A DNA stretch of 64,000 bases, taken from Parietaria judaica (lineage: Eukaryota > Streptophyta > Magnoliopsida > Rosales > Urticaceae). The stretch spans positions 43,703,732 to 43,767,731 of the forward strand of contig OX940862.1 in NCBI GenBank assembly GCA_954871525.1, given 5' to 3'. The position numbers and the translations under genes are program-made. Shown piece by piece: positions 12,908 through 23,677 of this stretch (position 1 is the first letter of the stretch; each line of letters starts with the position of its first letter). The notes below the pieces were generated by a model, which had not been told where the DNA came from, made no database searches, and was given only the letters and a program-made list of their open reading frames with translations.

Positions 12908-13328
12908 CTTAGAACATCAACCAGTTTCATCTGATCATAGAGACTTTATTGTACTTTCATCTGTGACGAATTTATATGATGACTTCAGATATAAGTCTAG
13001 TCCTTACCAATATGAAGACACTTCATACATGATGACCTTAACAGTGCACAGACAACACTATGACCCGGTAATAGATCACCACATGTACATGATCTATTAT
13101 GTTTACCATTAGTCGTTCTCGATCAGAAGTTCTCACTTCTGATCTAGACTATAGACCAATTTTAAGTTCTTTATTTATGTTAGTCAAACCTCCTCACATA
13201 GACCCATTGTGATTACTTAACATAAACGCAAAATTAAATAACTAAGGATGAAACATTTAATTTGATAAGTATATCTCTAATCCGCATATAACTATATAAG
13301 ATTAACATTAATAAGAATCTTTCATTCC
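12908..13328 (-). mobile_element. L1 LTR, 5' part, truncated
   Basis: The sequence continues the LTR interrupted at 3147 and parallels about 46310-46700, including AGTATGAAGAC-like and AATAGATCATCACAT words. It stops matching after ATTAATAAGAATCTTTCATT. The ~90 bp that should lead to the LTR's TGTTGG start are missing, so this end was lost before or when the adjoining gypsy fragment was joined. Confidence 0.7.
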
Positions 13329-13960
13329 TAGTTGAACGAGTTCCAATCGCCCGAGACTAGGGGGGGGGGGAGAGAGCGTGATCTTTAGAATCTAAAGAGT
13401 TCCAATGGAAACGGTTGTTAACATATAGACTTGAGACGAGCTCCGATGCAAAAAAGTTCTTCCTCACGAGCTTTGAACCGAAGGAAGCCTGTCTAGCAAG
13501 TTTCAGAGCAAGGCGGCCGGTCTGACGAGCTTCGGAGTGAAGGCGGCCTGTCTATGGAGCGTCGAAAGGAAGGCAGTTGTCTAGCGAGCCTTGGTGCGGC
13601 GAGTTGTAACTCAAACTCGATCTTCGAAGGAGGCGGTCCTGGGGGTTAAGTCGAGGATGAGCGCTGCTCGAAGAATTCGCAGAGGATAAGGCAAATTCTA
13701 CATAGAGAAACTAGAGAGAGAATGTCTGAAGAGAGAATGTGTGAAAATGTGTAGCATGATGTTATATTTATAGGAAAAAAGTGCAACAACTTCTCATTGT
13801 TTTGGGAGCATCTAAAAAGAATATTCCCTTTATATGACACTAGACCTTGCCGCGGAAGAGCTCCCAGAGCGTGCTTTCCTAGCGCGAGGCTCTTTGGGCT
13901 TTTAGTATGTCGTCTTGATCCCCCTTCAGGTGAACTAATGAGCCTAACTTTCCTTAAGTG
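13329..13960 (-). repeat. Gypsy (Tat-like) LTR fragment with TATA-like box
   Basis: On the minus strand a CCTATAAATATAAC box near 13757-13775 is followed by a CACACATTCTCTC-rich start that resembles the minus-strand sequence at about 63900-64000. A GC-rich stretch with short repeats follows. This is the layout of a promoter-bearing LTR, but no coding part accompanies it. A 139-codon frame over 13646-14065 has no recognisable domain and is not called as a gene. Confidence 0.45.
13436..13605. repeat. ~29-bp tandem repeat, about 5.5 copies
   Basis: Successive units read like CGAGCTTCGGAGTGAAGG followed by CGGCCTGTCT, at about 13438, 13468, 13498, 13527, 13557 and 13586. They are diverged (roughly 60-80% alike by eye). 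They lie in the transcribed part of the putative LTR. Confidence 0.65.
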
Positions 13961-16049
13961 GTCTATGACTTTTATTATTAGGACCCATATATTTAATAAT
14001 TTGAAAATATGCATAACAATTATAGCTTTTTTTTTTCTTTTTTCGTTTTTTGAGTTGAAGATCAAAATATTAAAAACAACTCAAAATTGTTTGATATTTT
14101 TCTTTATTAAATTTATAGTAGTTTGTGAAACCGTGAGAATAGCTTACAACTGAGCAAGATATCATGCATGTTCACCTAAGAATGAAAATTGGATTCATTT
14201 GCGTAACTAAACGTTATCTGCGAAGTATCATTGTTTGAAACCAAGTTTGATTACCATAGTAGTAACTCCACTACATACCTATTAAACATGTCACCAGTGA
14301 ACAATCACTTGAATTATTTGCAATAATGGGTAGATGAATCACTGAAGTGAACAATAAAACTTAACTGACTTTTCATTTAAAATAAAAACGTTATATATTT
14401 CATGGGAACCATAAGATTTATTTATACTAAACTTTCGAACATTTGGTGGTCATCGATTGTTCCGAAATAATAAAATCTTATTAAATACCGTAGGCTCGAC
14501 TGAGCTTATTTGTATAAAATATTAAATTTACAATCTATTCTCGACTTTATCTTAAAATAATGTTCAAAAGTAGTTCTTTTTAAATTATAATAAAGTTTAT
14601 CTAATAGACACGTGGATGTTGATATAATAAAGTTTATCATCTTCATTTTCTCAAACTTTTTTTTTAAAATTTATTTATAGAAGACTCGTACAGAGTGTGA
14701 TAACTGTGTGATGTTACGTGAGATTTCATTATTAAACAATTATAACAAAGAACATTGAAATGAGATAATTGCGGTAAATATTTCAAGCTATATTTTGGGG
14801 TTTGCTTTGGAAAGCCATTTCCAAAATGTTCTTTTTTTTCATTTTGCCAATAAAATTTATAAAAAAAACATGATTGGTTAGCATTTTAATATAATATTTT
14901 TTCAAAACTATTTTTTTGTTTTTAACATTTTACACATAAAAAAAAAAGATGTTTTCATTTACCATTTTCATTTTCATCTTCTCTATCCCCATTAAACTCC
15001 TCATATCCCATTTTTATTCAAAATAAATAAACTCATCTGAACAAAATAAAATACATAAAATACATGTATTTTAGCTTGAGACTTTCTTTTTTTTTTGACG
15101 AATGTAGTATTTAAAATACATAATAGGCACACTTTTCTTTTTTGTAGTCTAATAATTAATTAAAAATATATATAAGAATTAATTAAGTAATATCTTGCTC
15201 ATCCTTTCATTTAGTTTAATAACATGTAGCCATTAATACTTCGTATCATATTATTAATGTATCATGATTGATAAAATTAACCAATGCCATTTTCCTATAA
15301 TATGAAACATTTTATTAATTCGATATATTTGTTTTCATTTTATTTAAGTGTGTTTTAATTAAAAAAATAAATAAAATATATCTATCAGTTATTTTTACAA
15401 AAATTAATGTAGTAGAAAAATTAAACCGAGTATAGATTTCATATAAAAATTAAACCAAACAAGATTAAAAAACAATGTTAACAATTATATTTACTTTTTC
15501 AAATCATAACATGTGAAAAAATCTAGAAAATTAATTATTATTAACTAAATAGATTGAACCAATTATTTTTAATCAATCTACATCACTATTATACTTGCAT
15601 GTAGTTAATTGATATCGATTATAATTAATCAGTTTACTTTAAAAATAAAAAAAGTAAACAAACATTGTTTTTACTTTCCTTTTCAAAGAATAACATAACA
15701 AAAATAGTAACCAATCATATTTTTAAAATGATTTTATTAAGTTGTTTTAAATAATTAAAAATACAAACACAAAATAAAAATACAAAACACTTACAAACGC
15801 TAATATGTCTAAAGTCAAATAGAATGTTTTCTGTACGTTCTAATTTTATATAATACTTGTCCAAAATGTGATGTTAAGTGATATTTCATTATTGACTCAT
15901 TATAGCTAAAAATTTAATGGGATAATGACTGCATATCTCCAAAAATTATTATTTTGATGCGATATAAGTAAAAAAATTGTTTTAGAGTGTATATTTTCAA
16001 TGTAAAAAATAGCGTTTTTCGTATGTTTTAACTTGTATAACGTTTTTCT

Positions 16050-16084
<35 letters not shown>

Positions 16085-16383
16085 TTGTAACGTTAGTGGC
16101 CCACCGTCAGAGGACACATGTGAGCACCTGAGGCTGAGAGGTCCACGCCAATGCATCTTTTACTCACTTTTTAAGCCTTATTACAAACATTTATTGCGGC
16201 AAATGTATCGTATTTTAATTAAGGGTTAATAGCAACAAAACCCTTAATTAAACTATTTGACTCAAAACCCTTAATTAAACTATTTGACTCAAACATATTT
16301 AAAAAATTCTTAAAAACTAGAAAAAAACATGCTCAAAAAATAATTTAACTAACTATTCTTTTGATTTATATGAAAACTGATTA
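13961..16383. other. AT-rich intergenic sequence, no gene seen
   Basis: No convincing frame was found. An ~80-bp block at 14700-14790 (GTGTGATGTTACGTGAG..) recurs in diverged form at 15866-15945. Between them lie inverted words (ATGATTGGTTA at 14868, its reverse near 15708), hinting at a decayed MITE. A run of more than 30 A residues ends near 16082. A 27-bp unit containing CCCTTAATTAAACTATTTG is duplicated at 16240-16293. Confidence 0.4.
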
Positions 16384-16388
16384 AGTTT

Positions 16389-16520
16389 TGTTGAAAGTGG
16401 ATTGGGAAAGTTATGTTTCTCATTGAATGAATTGGGTATAAACCATCCTAATTACAAGAAAGTAAATTATGGTAAAAGTACCACAAAGATTAAACTAGAA
16501 CAACTATACATTATTCTACA
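16389..16520 (-). repeat. Copia B 3' LTR (132 bp)
   Basis: It begins TGTTGAAAG and ends ATTCTACA on the plus strand, the same limits as 23092-23223. It is shorter than most copia LTRs. Confidence 0.9.
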
Positions 16521-16531
16521 CTCCCCCTCAA
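16521..16531 (-). promoter_or_regulatory. Copia B polypurine tract
   Basis: The minus strand reads TTGAGGGGGAG directly against the 3' LTR, the expected place for the plus-strand DNA primer. Confidence 0.85.
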
Positions 16532-18224
16532 GATGGGTAGTATATATTATACAACCCAAGATTGGAACTTAGATCATCAAAATAGCACCGAGGTAGAGCC
16601 TTGGTGAGGAAATCCGCAATTTGAAGTTTGGAATGAATGTAAGCCAAGTCGACGATGCCTCCATTGACCTTCTCCGAAATAAAGTGTCTATCTATTTCAA
16701 TGTGCTTTGTTCGCTCATGGTGATTTGGATTCTTGCGATTCTGATTGCGGCCTGACTATCACTGAACATCTTGATAGTCTTTGGTTGATCCATCCTTAGC
16801 TCCTTCAAGAGCCTCTGGATCCACATTCCCTCGCACATTCCTAATGCAAGGGCACGGTACTCGAACTCTGCGCTACTACGGGAGACAACCTATTGCTTCT
16901 TGCTTCTCCACGTAACGAGGTTTCCCCTAACATATGAAAAGTAACCTGAGGTTGATCGTCGATCAGTGGCTTCTCCAGCCCAACTAGCATCGGTGAAGAT
17001 CTTGACCTCACGGTTTTCTGATTTCTTGAACAATAAGCCATGACCAGGGGTAGACTTTAGATACCTCAAAATTCGGTTCACGGCTTCCATATGGTCCTCG
17101 TTTGGGTTGTTCATGTGTTGACTCACAACACTGACAGAGTAGGCGATGTACGGACGTGTATGGGAGAGATAGATAAGTTTACCGACAAGTCTTTGATATC
17201 TCCCTTTCTCGACTAGAGTGCTTTCGACGGAATGGGAGAATTTATTGTTCGGGTCCATCGGAGTGTCGACCGTCTTGCATCCAAGAAGACCGGTTTCTTG
17301 AAGTAAGTCAAGTACATACTTCCTTTGGGAGATAGCAATTCCTTGGTCTGATCTTGCTACTACCATGCCCAAGAAGTATCTCATAATGCCGAGATCTTTA
17401 ATCTCGAATTGAGTTGCGAGTACTTGCTTTAGTTTGATGATTTCCTCCGAGTCATCACCAGTCAGGATGATGTCGTCAACATACACAATGAGGATAGCCT
17501 TCTTCCCATTGTTGTTCCGTTTGACGAAGAGAGTATGATCGGCTTGACACTGGAGGTATCCGTTGGAAGTGACTGCCTTGGTGAATTTCTCGAACCAGGC
17601 ACGAGGATACTGTTTTAGGCCGTACAACGCCTTCTTCAGTTTGCACACTAAGTGCTTCTTGGAGTTTTGTCCCATTCCAGGAAGGATGTTCATATACACT
17701 TCCTCTTGAAGATCGCCGTTTAGGAAAGCATTCTTGACATCAAGTTGATAGAGTGTCCAGTCAAGGTTTAAGGCGAGTGAAATAAGGACTCTCACCGTAT
17801 TCAGCTTGGCCACATGAGCAAATGTTTCTTGAAAGTCAATGCCTTGAGTTTGAGTGAACCCCTTTGCAACGAGTCTTGCCTTGAATCTTTCAACACTTCC
17901 ATCTGATCTAAACTTGATTGTGAACACCCATTTGCACCCAACGGGGCGTTTTCCACGTGGCAACTCGGTAAGGTTCCATGTTCCATTGCTTTCCAGAGCC
18001 CGAATTTCCTCTTCAACTACATGTTTCCACGCAGGAATTCGAAGAGCTTCATCAATGGAGCTAGGAACCTGAATCTTGTCAAGATTATAAACAAACGCTC
18101 TGTATAATGGATGTAATTGGTTGTACAAAATATAGCGTTCAATGGGATATTCAATGTTTCCATGAACAGATTTCTTACGAATGCCTTTCCAGAGAGCAAT
18201 GGGGAGTTCTAAATCATCGACCAC
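16532..18224 (-). pseudogene. Copia B reverse transcriptase and RNase H
   Basis: A 444-codon open stretch (16890-18224) runs from the linker (IPAWKHVVEEEIRALESNGT) through the palm (KWVFTIKFRSDG, FKARLVAKGFTQTQGIDF, QLDVKNAFLNGDL) to an intact VYVDDIILTGDD catalytic motif. It continues into the start of RNase H (IFTDASWAGEATDRRSTSGY). An in-frame stop after TWRSKKQ near 16887 is followed by SRSSAEFEYRALALGMCEG and FSDSQAAIRI, then a frameshift near 16735 and the tail HSKLQIADFLTKALPRCYFD. The polymerase core is well preserved, but the chain is broken in RNase H. Confidence 0.9.
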
Positions 18225-18313
18225 GGGTTGAAGAGTTTCCGTACCTGATGGATTAGTCGAGGTAGTAGGTGCCAGATCCGATTCTTGGTCAAGTTGAAGA
18301 TGCGTTGATTCCT

Positions 18314-19096
18314 CTACTTGTTAAAAAGAACGGGGTGATGTAAGAGGTGACTGTAGGACAATATCGGCGATTGGAGGTGGATTTGGGTTAGGATGAATGG
18401 AGATATCGATTGGAAGTTGAGATGAGGATGATGAGATGGATTGAGAACCTTGACTGATTTCCCAAATTTGATATTCCCACGAATTCCCCCTCTGAATGTC
18501 GGATTTGGGGAAAAAAGACTCACCTTCAAAGAAAGTAACATCCATTGAGATATAAGTAGTGCGAGTAGAGGGGAAATAACATCGATACCCTTTTTGATGC
18601 AACGAATAACCCAAGAAGATGCACTTGACAGCTCTAGGATTGAGCTTTGATCGATTTTATTGTGGATAATCCCTTTTTCGGTCAAGTAAGGAGAGAGAGT
18701 TTGATTGAAGTAATCTCGTGCATTTTCCGTATGGAGAACTTGCACACGGGTATCGAATTGTCGCTCAACCATGGAGTAGAAATGTTTGAAGATTGGAGCA
18801 GCTTCGGATTTGTCTTTCATGAGAAATGACCACGTCATTCTAGTGTGGTCATCGATAAACGTAATGAACCACCTAGCACCACTAGTATGGCTTACCCTGG
18901 AGGGACCCCATACGTCGCTATGAATCAGAGAGAAAGTTTTGGATGATTTATAGTCAATAAGATGAAATGAACTACGTGTATGTTTGACAAATTGGCATAG
19001 TTGACATTGATACGATGAAGATTTTTTCTGAATAAACCATTTTGGATAAAAAAATTTCAAGATAATTGAAACTAGACCAAGACGATGGTGCCACAA
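18314..19096 (-). pseudogene. Copia B integrase with internal deletion
   Basis: The frame opens with the zinc-binding region (WHHRLGLVS.., CQLCQFVKHTRSSF), then the first catalytic Asp in LIHSDVWGPSRV and the second near TFIDDHTRMTWSFLMKDKSE. After LTEKGIIHNKID the expected stretch with the catalytic Glu is missing, and the text resumes in shifted frame with the later core (LGYSLHQKGYRCYFPSTR, 18321-18614). By comparison with related copia integrases several hundred bases are gone. The protein could not be catalytic. Confidence 0.85.
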
Positions 19097-19109
19097 AATA
19101 ACTTGATCT

Positions 19110-20130
19110 TCTATATGAACACTTTGATTTTTTTATTAAATATTTTATGCGAAAGATAATTATTCAATATATCTTTTTTTAATATACTGTTTAAATAATT
19201 ATTTCATATCTAGATAGGCTAAAGATAATTATTCAATATTATCTTTTGTTTTTTTTTAATAGACTCTTTAATTAATTATTTGATATGCTTTATTGCCTAA
19301 ACAATTTAACCTTTTTTAATAAAAAATATTTGATTTGTTGTCAGTGTGTGTATAAAATTGTTCGTTAAAATCCATCGCTATTACTTTAATTTTCTTATTA
19401 AATACGGATTCGCTCCTTTTATGGCAAATAACGTCTTAACAAGCATATGGAGAAGAAAAACATATAAAAACTGAACTAAAAACTTAAGTTCTAAATCCTT
19501 AGTGAATTGCTTGATTGAATAAAACAACTAGCCACGCACCTGGCATTTTTTATTTTTTATTTTTATAAAACGACAATAATTTTACATCGCCCTTGGTATA
19601 AACGACAGAGTTTCTCAAACGATAATTGCTGCTTACATGGTACTTAATTAAAGATAACGGTGACAAAAGTACTTACACTTTGTGAACTTTGAATGTTGTA
19701 ATCCCCAATTTTTTAATTGTGTAGATTAATTGTGTAGATTAAACACCCTTGAGATTTGAAATATGTGTTATGCAAGGTCTTCGTTCCAACAACATTTGTA
19801 AACCTTACACACATAGTATACATAGGGTTTGAGTTAAGACATATTTTCCCCAAAGTTTTTTAAATAGTTCTCCAAATATAATATTTAAAAATATAATATT
19901 TAAAAATATAAATCTGACCCATATATCCGAACTCTACAACACTCACACGACCCTTGAAAAATGGAGACAACGCCAACCCTGATGAACAAAGAAGACGCTG
20001 ACCCCCGAAGAACGTGATGTACAACGGTGACAGATGTCGATGGAAAACCAATCTCAACCCTACACGTGTACCATATAGAACATTCAATAGCATTGTTGTA
20101 ACAAAGACCATGACAGATGGAAAATTTGTT
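19110..20130. other. ~1-kb AT-rich segment within copia B
   Basis: The pre-integrase coding region should lie here, but I see no copia homology. The sequence is AT-rich with local repeats: GATAATTATTCAATAT twice (19155 and 19227), a 15-bp AATATAATATTTAAAA-like duplication near 19880, and GTGTAGATTAATT twice near 19720. It may be a secondary insertion, but I could not define ends or a target duplication. Confidence 0.4.
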
Positions 20131-20470
20131 TTTCGGTACTTAATCCGCTCTATTGCGAGCTTGATTTAAGTTTTAATACTTTTATCGAATAATCAGATGA
20201 ATCACGAGTGAAATGCAGTTGGAATCACGAGTGATCTTACTGACTGAAATCAAGTTGCAAGCAATTTGTGGAACAAATAACACGGAGTGAAGTGTGATAT
20301 CCCCTGATAGACGGATAGAACCGATTCCAACAACCGGAATGAGAGTCCCATCAGCAGTTCAAACTGTTGAACCCCGCGAGCAAGGTCAAACGCTGAGAAA
20401 ATAACTCTTGTTACCAGTCATATGGTCTGATGCACCTGAATCAACGATCCAAGTGTTGTTCGGGCGAGTT
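20131..20470 (-). pseudogene. Copia B protease region
   Basis: The minus strand from about 20465 reads NNTWIVDSGASDHMTGNK, the copia aspartic protease with its DSGA catalytic motif. A stop follows YFLSV. It then resumes with a recognisable protease continuation (TADGTLIPVVGIGSIRL, ITLHSVLFVPQIACNLISVS). Later codons decay into stops near 20170. Confidence 0.8.
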
Positions 20471-20589
20471 AGGGCGAGGCTGACAGAGGTCACACCAATG
20501 TGAGCATGGATGCTATTTGGTGAATCGGTTGTGAATGTAACGACTTCATTTTTTTCATGACACGGTTAATGTCCTCTCGGAGATTAATA

Positions 20590-20909
20590 TCATCATGACT
20601 CATAGTGGATTTGGGTCGATCCGTGCAATTTGTTGGTTTGCAGTGCAATTTCTAACATTATGGTCTCCAATGACCATGAGCATTGCAATGATCACACCAA
20701 AATTGTCTTCGATATTGTGCGAAGAGAAGTGAGCGGGAGTAACGAATTTGGCACAAGAAGACATGCTTTGAATAAGAGCTGTTCGCAGGACCAAGCAGAG
20801 AAAAAATAAATTTTCTGCTTGTTGGGACACAATTTTTTCGTGCAGAGACACACAGAAAAAAAAAGAGGGACTTTCTGTGTTGGAACACTAGTGTTGGCGT
20901 TGGAACACA
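20590..20909 (-). pseudogene. Copia B gag C-terminal remnant
   Basis: One minus-strand frame ends with WCDHCNAHGH, and the next frame continues HNVRNCTANQQ. Together they spell a frameshifted copia zinc knuckle (C-x2-C-x4-H-x4-C). It is followed by a short stretch towards the protease. The capsid part that normally precedes it is not found upstream, where the hAT insertion at 20918 and the leader lie. Confidence 0.6.
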
Positions 20910-20917
20910 CAGAAGAG

Positions 20918-22108
20918 TAGAGCTGCACATTTCATCGCCGCGGCACGTCGCGACTCGGTCGCCAAAAGCACGAGAAGACACGTCGCGACGCGTCGTGGCG
21001 TGTGCGGTCGCGGCGCGTCGCGATGTGGTCGCGAACTGGTGGCCCGAGAGAGAAAGAGAGGTTTTTTTGGGTTGCGGCAAAAGTTGTATATTTGATTCCG
21101 ATGTTTAACTTTGTTAATTGTTAGTTTTTAACCGAATTTAAATGTTAAAAATGTAAATTTGTAACATAATATTATTTTTAAATATTTAATAATAAATAAA
21201 TAAATATAACAAAACGAGATATTAAAAAAAAGAGTTGTATTATTCATTGTGAATATTACAATAAGGTGGAAGAAAGCTGTAATATTCAGTGTAAACATTA
21301 CAAGATGCCTCACTAAAACCTCTCTTGTAAAACCCTCCTTAGGGACTAAAAACCAAGAGAGGAAAGAGCACATCATTATTGGCGCTAACTTTGCATCACT
21401 CCGGGAACCAGGCGTTAAACCTTTCAGTCATAAGCTCAAGCTCGGTTGGTTCGGAACGTTGGCCGATTACGGGGTTGCGGAACATCCAATCGTTCAACAC
21501 CACGGCTTGCTCGAGGTGTGTGTTGGTTATTGAGGACCTCCGATCGTCGATGATGTTCTGAGCTGTACTGAATGCGCTCTCCGATGCAACGCTTGAAATG
21601 GGGATGGACAGGATGTCCCTCGCCATTCTTGCCGTCCTTCGACCCCCGGAATTACCGCTTCTTCGAGACATAATAGAGAACTTTGAGAACTTTAGAGAAC
21701 TTTGAGAACTTGAGAACTTTAAAACTTTAGAGAACTTTGAGAATTGAGAGAACTTTGAGAATTTGAGAGAGATGGAAGATTGTTGGTGAGGGAGGAAGGG
21801 GTGGTATTTATAGGGTTAGAGGAGATAGTTGGGTGGGTGAATAATTATTGAGGTGGGTGAAATTTTATTGAAATTCGGGTAAAAAAATAGGAATTTACGC
21901 CCAAAACAAACACACCCCTCGGATCGCTGACGTTGCAAGATCTGGGTCGTCGGATCGAGTGCGCGGATCGATCTCAACCATTCGCGATTTTCACGTGCAC
22001 GTCGCGACGCGTCGCAAATTTCACATGCACGTCGCGACGCGTCGCGACCTGCAGGTGTGCGTCGCGAATGGTCGCGACCCTCTCTCGCGGTGGAAATGTG
22101 CAGCTCTA
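20918..22108 (-). mobile_element. hAT-1: internally deleted hAT element
   Basis: The 1191-bp element starts TAGAGCTGCACATTTC and ends with its inverted repeat GAAATGTGCAGCTCTA. It is flanked by an 8-bp duplication matching at 7 of 8 bases (CAGAAGAG at 20910-20917, TAGAAGAG at 22109-22116). GTCGCGAC-type words cluster inside both ends. Its 3' untranslated block (about 21235-21390) closely matches hAT-2 at 24185-24330, and its open frame is a fusion of the two ends of the hAT-2 transposase. It sits in the gag region of copia B and is therefore younger than that insertion. Confidence 0.9.
21396..21671 (-). CDS. Short hAT-derived protein with only the dimerisation domain
   Basis: An uninterrupted 91-codon frame starts MSRRSGNSGGRR, matching the first residues of the hAT-2 transposase frame (MSRRSGGSSGGRW). 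It then passes at once into the hAT C-terminal dimerisation domain ([38 protein letters not shown]). The zinc finger and the whole catalytic core are missing. The frame keeps the parental start and stop regions. The dimerisation domain of hAT transposases mediates oligomer formation, so a product could in principle bind full-length transposase and interfere with it. That is inference; expression is not shown. Confidence 0.7.
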   Translation of the reverse strand: MSRRSGNSGGRRTARMARDILSIPISSVASESAFSTAQNIIDDRRSSITNTHLEQAVVLNDWMFRNPVIGQRSEPTELELMTERFNAWFPE

Positions 22109-22185
22109 TAGAAGAGTGACAAAAAAGAACTTATCCCTTTTTTCATTTTCGCGTGGGGCCTACCACAAAAAGTGAATTTCCCAAT

Positions 22186-22995
22186 TCACCCTTTTGGAAA
22201 AATTGCTCGCTGATGGAGCACGGGAGGAGAGAGACAAACTCTCGCTGATAGAGCTCGCTCGCAGATGGATCTTCCCGGAGGTTCGCCGGAGCTCGGCGGA
22301 GGAAGCGCGCGCGGAAAAGAATGAGACCAGGCCTGAGCTTCGCCGGAGGAACGCCGGAGAAGAAACAGGTTGCGCTCAGAGGAGACTTGTCGGAGTCGCA
22401 GAGCAGCGCCTGTCATAGGAGACGAGTGCTCGAGGGAGAAGCCCGCTGAGTCGGGGCTGAGGAGCTCGTCGCCGGAGAGCAACGGAGCGACTGAGATTCG
22501 CGCTAGAGAAGAAGATCGGAGATCTGGAGTTTGGCTGGGTCGTTCGTCGGAATCGCGAATGAGAGGAGGTGCTCGGAGAAGGGCTCGCAGACCTGAAACC
22601 CACTCGCCGGAGTTGGAGAAGACGAGCTTCGCAGATCTGGGATTTGCGAATCTGAGATGTTTCACGGAGAAGCTCGTCGGTCGGAGCTTGACGGAATAAA
22701 CTCGAGTCCGGAGAGATCCGAGATACAGATCTGAGAATGGGCCTTTGAGCTTGAGTTTTGCAGGTCTGGAAACGGCGCCGATGGAGGTCGCGTGAGGGAT
22801 GTCGTCGACGCAGATCTGGAAGCAGGTTCTGGCACCGGAGAAATATTGCAGCAGAGAGAGATACGTCGCAGAACGGGAAAAGCTCGCGAGATTCCGGAGG
22901 AATGCCAGAGAAAGGCCGGGAACACCGGGAAAACTTATGAATACTGGAGGAACACCGGGTAAGCTTGTGAGAACCGGAGGGACACCGGAAAGCAC
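22186..22995 (-). CDS. Unidentified 269-codon frame in GC-rich copia B leader
   Basis: The frame lies on the element's coding strand and begins 84 bp inside the primer site, where gag would be expected. It shows no gag features. Its N terminus has three related stretches (SGVPPVLTSLP, GVPPVFISFP, GVPGLSLAF), and the rest is rich in Ser, Arg, Leu and Pro. The region is far richer in G and C than its surroundings and has words like CGCCGGAG repeated, and such composition yields long frames by chance; the other strand is also open in pieces. It may be a captured plant gene fragment or untranslated leader. I cannot assign a function. Confidence 0.25.
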   Translation of the reverse strand: MLSGVPPVLTSLPGVPPVFISFPGVPGLSLAFLRNLASFSRSATYLSLLQYFSGARTCFQICVDDIPHATSIGAVSRPAKLKLKGPFSDLYLGSLRTRVYSVKLRPTSFSVKHLRFANPRSAKLVFSNSGEWVSGLRALLRAPPLIRDSDERPSQTPDLRSSSLARISVAPLLSGDELLSPDSAGFSLEHSSPMTGAALRLRQVSSERNLFLLRRSSGEAQAWSHSFPRALPPPSSGEPPGRSICERALSARVCLSPPVLHQRAIFPKG

Positions 22996-23079
22996 GCTTA
23001 ACGGGAGAGATGGCCGGAGATGAACGTCTGACGGGAATAACCGGTGACGGCGGCTAGGGTTGAACTTTCCCCCTTTATT

Positions 23080-23091
23080 GCTCTGATACCA
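23080..23091 (-). promoter_or_regulatory. Copia B primer binding site
   Basis: The minus strand reads TGGTATCAGAGC directly against the 5' LTR, an exact match to the plant initiator tRNA-Met primer site. Confidence 0.9.
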
Positions 23092-23223
23092 TGTTGAAAG
23101 TGAATTAAGAAAGTTACGTTTCTCATAGATAGAATTGGTTATAAATCACCTTAATTACAAGAAAATAAATTGTGGTAAAAGTACCATAAAGATTAAACTA
23201 GAACAACTATACATTATTCTACA
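23092..23223 (-). repeat. Copia B 5' LTR (132 bp)
   Basis: Same limits as 16389-16520, with about a dozen substitutions between the two copies. AGTTT follows at 23224. Confidence 0.9.
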
Positions 23224-23228
23224 AGTTT

Positions 23229-23677
23229 TATTAAAAGTAAAAAATAAAAATAAAAAAATCAAGGATGAAAATGTAAAAAATAAAGTAAATTTGAACATTT
23301 TTCAGCAGCTTATCGCACGTCTATTTAAATATTCCATATGTATTGTTTGAAGGCTAATTAAGCTTAATGACAAGATTAAAAAATGTTAAATTTTTCATAA
23401 AAATAATTGGGGTAAATTTGAATATATTCCAAAAGTTCGGTGAGAATAAACTCTAATATTGATAACTTAAGCTCTTTTATAGCTAATTGTGTTATTTAAT
23501 AGGTCTAACCAACTTTAAAATCTGGTACTTTTACTACATGACACATATGCATATACATTTTTTTATAGGGTAGCGTTATCAGCCAAGGTTACAATGCATA
23601 TCGCATTACTAGATATATTCAGTGTAAGAACAGTTGTTATAGGTCAAGTTTACAAATATGGATTTGAACTCATGACC
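23229..23677. other. AT-rich spacer between copia B and hAT-2
   Basis: No gene or repeat was recognised in this ~450-bp stretch. A 71-codon frame at 23135-23350 mostly covers LTR sequence and is not credible as a gene. Confidence 0.4.

Larger units (their letters stand above)
16389..23223 (-). mobile_element. Copia B: old Ty1/copia element carrying a hAT
   Basis: The 6835-bp element is bounded by 132-bp LTRs and a perfect AGTTT duplication (16384-16388 and 23224-23228). The LTRs differ at about a dozen sites, so the insertion is old. In minus-strand order it holds the primer site, a GC-rich leader, a gag remnant interrupted by a hAT, protease, integrase with an internal loss, reverse transcriptase-RNase H and the polypurine tract. 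Most of gag and part of integrase are gone, so it could move only with help from another element. Confidence 0.9.

Noticed and set aside
13646..14153. 139- and 118-codon frames on opposite strands
   Set aside because: They overlap each other and cover LTR-like and low-complexity sequence; no recognisable motif.
14850..15745. AT-rich MITE with ATGATTGGTTA inverted words
   Set aside because: Ends and target duplication could not be defined; similarity may be AT bias. Mentioned only in the spacer entry.
16045..16082. Long A run as a possible SINE or LINE tail
   Set aside because: No A and B box promoter, no reverse transcriptase text and no target duplication were found around it.
19860..20111. 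83-codon minus-strand frame inside copia B
   Set aside because: No copia or other domain is seen; the surrounding segment is of unknown origin and AT-rich.
22194..22699. Plus-strand frames in the GC-rich copia B leader as host exons
   Set aside because: Arg/Glu-rich translations of a GC-rich repeat-like stretch, opposite to the element's coding strand; no domain.
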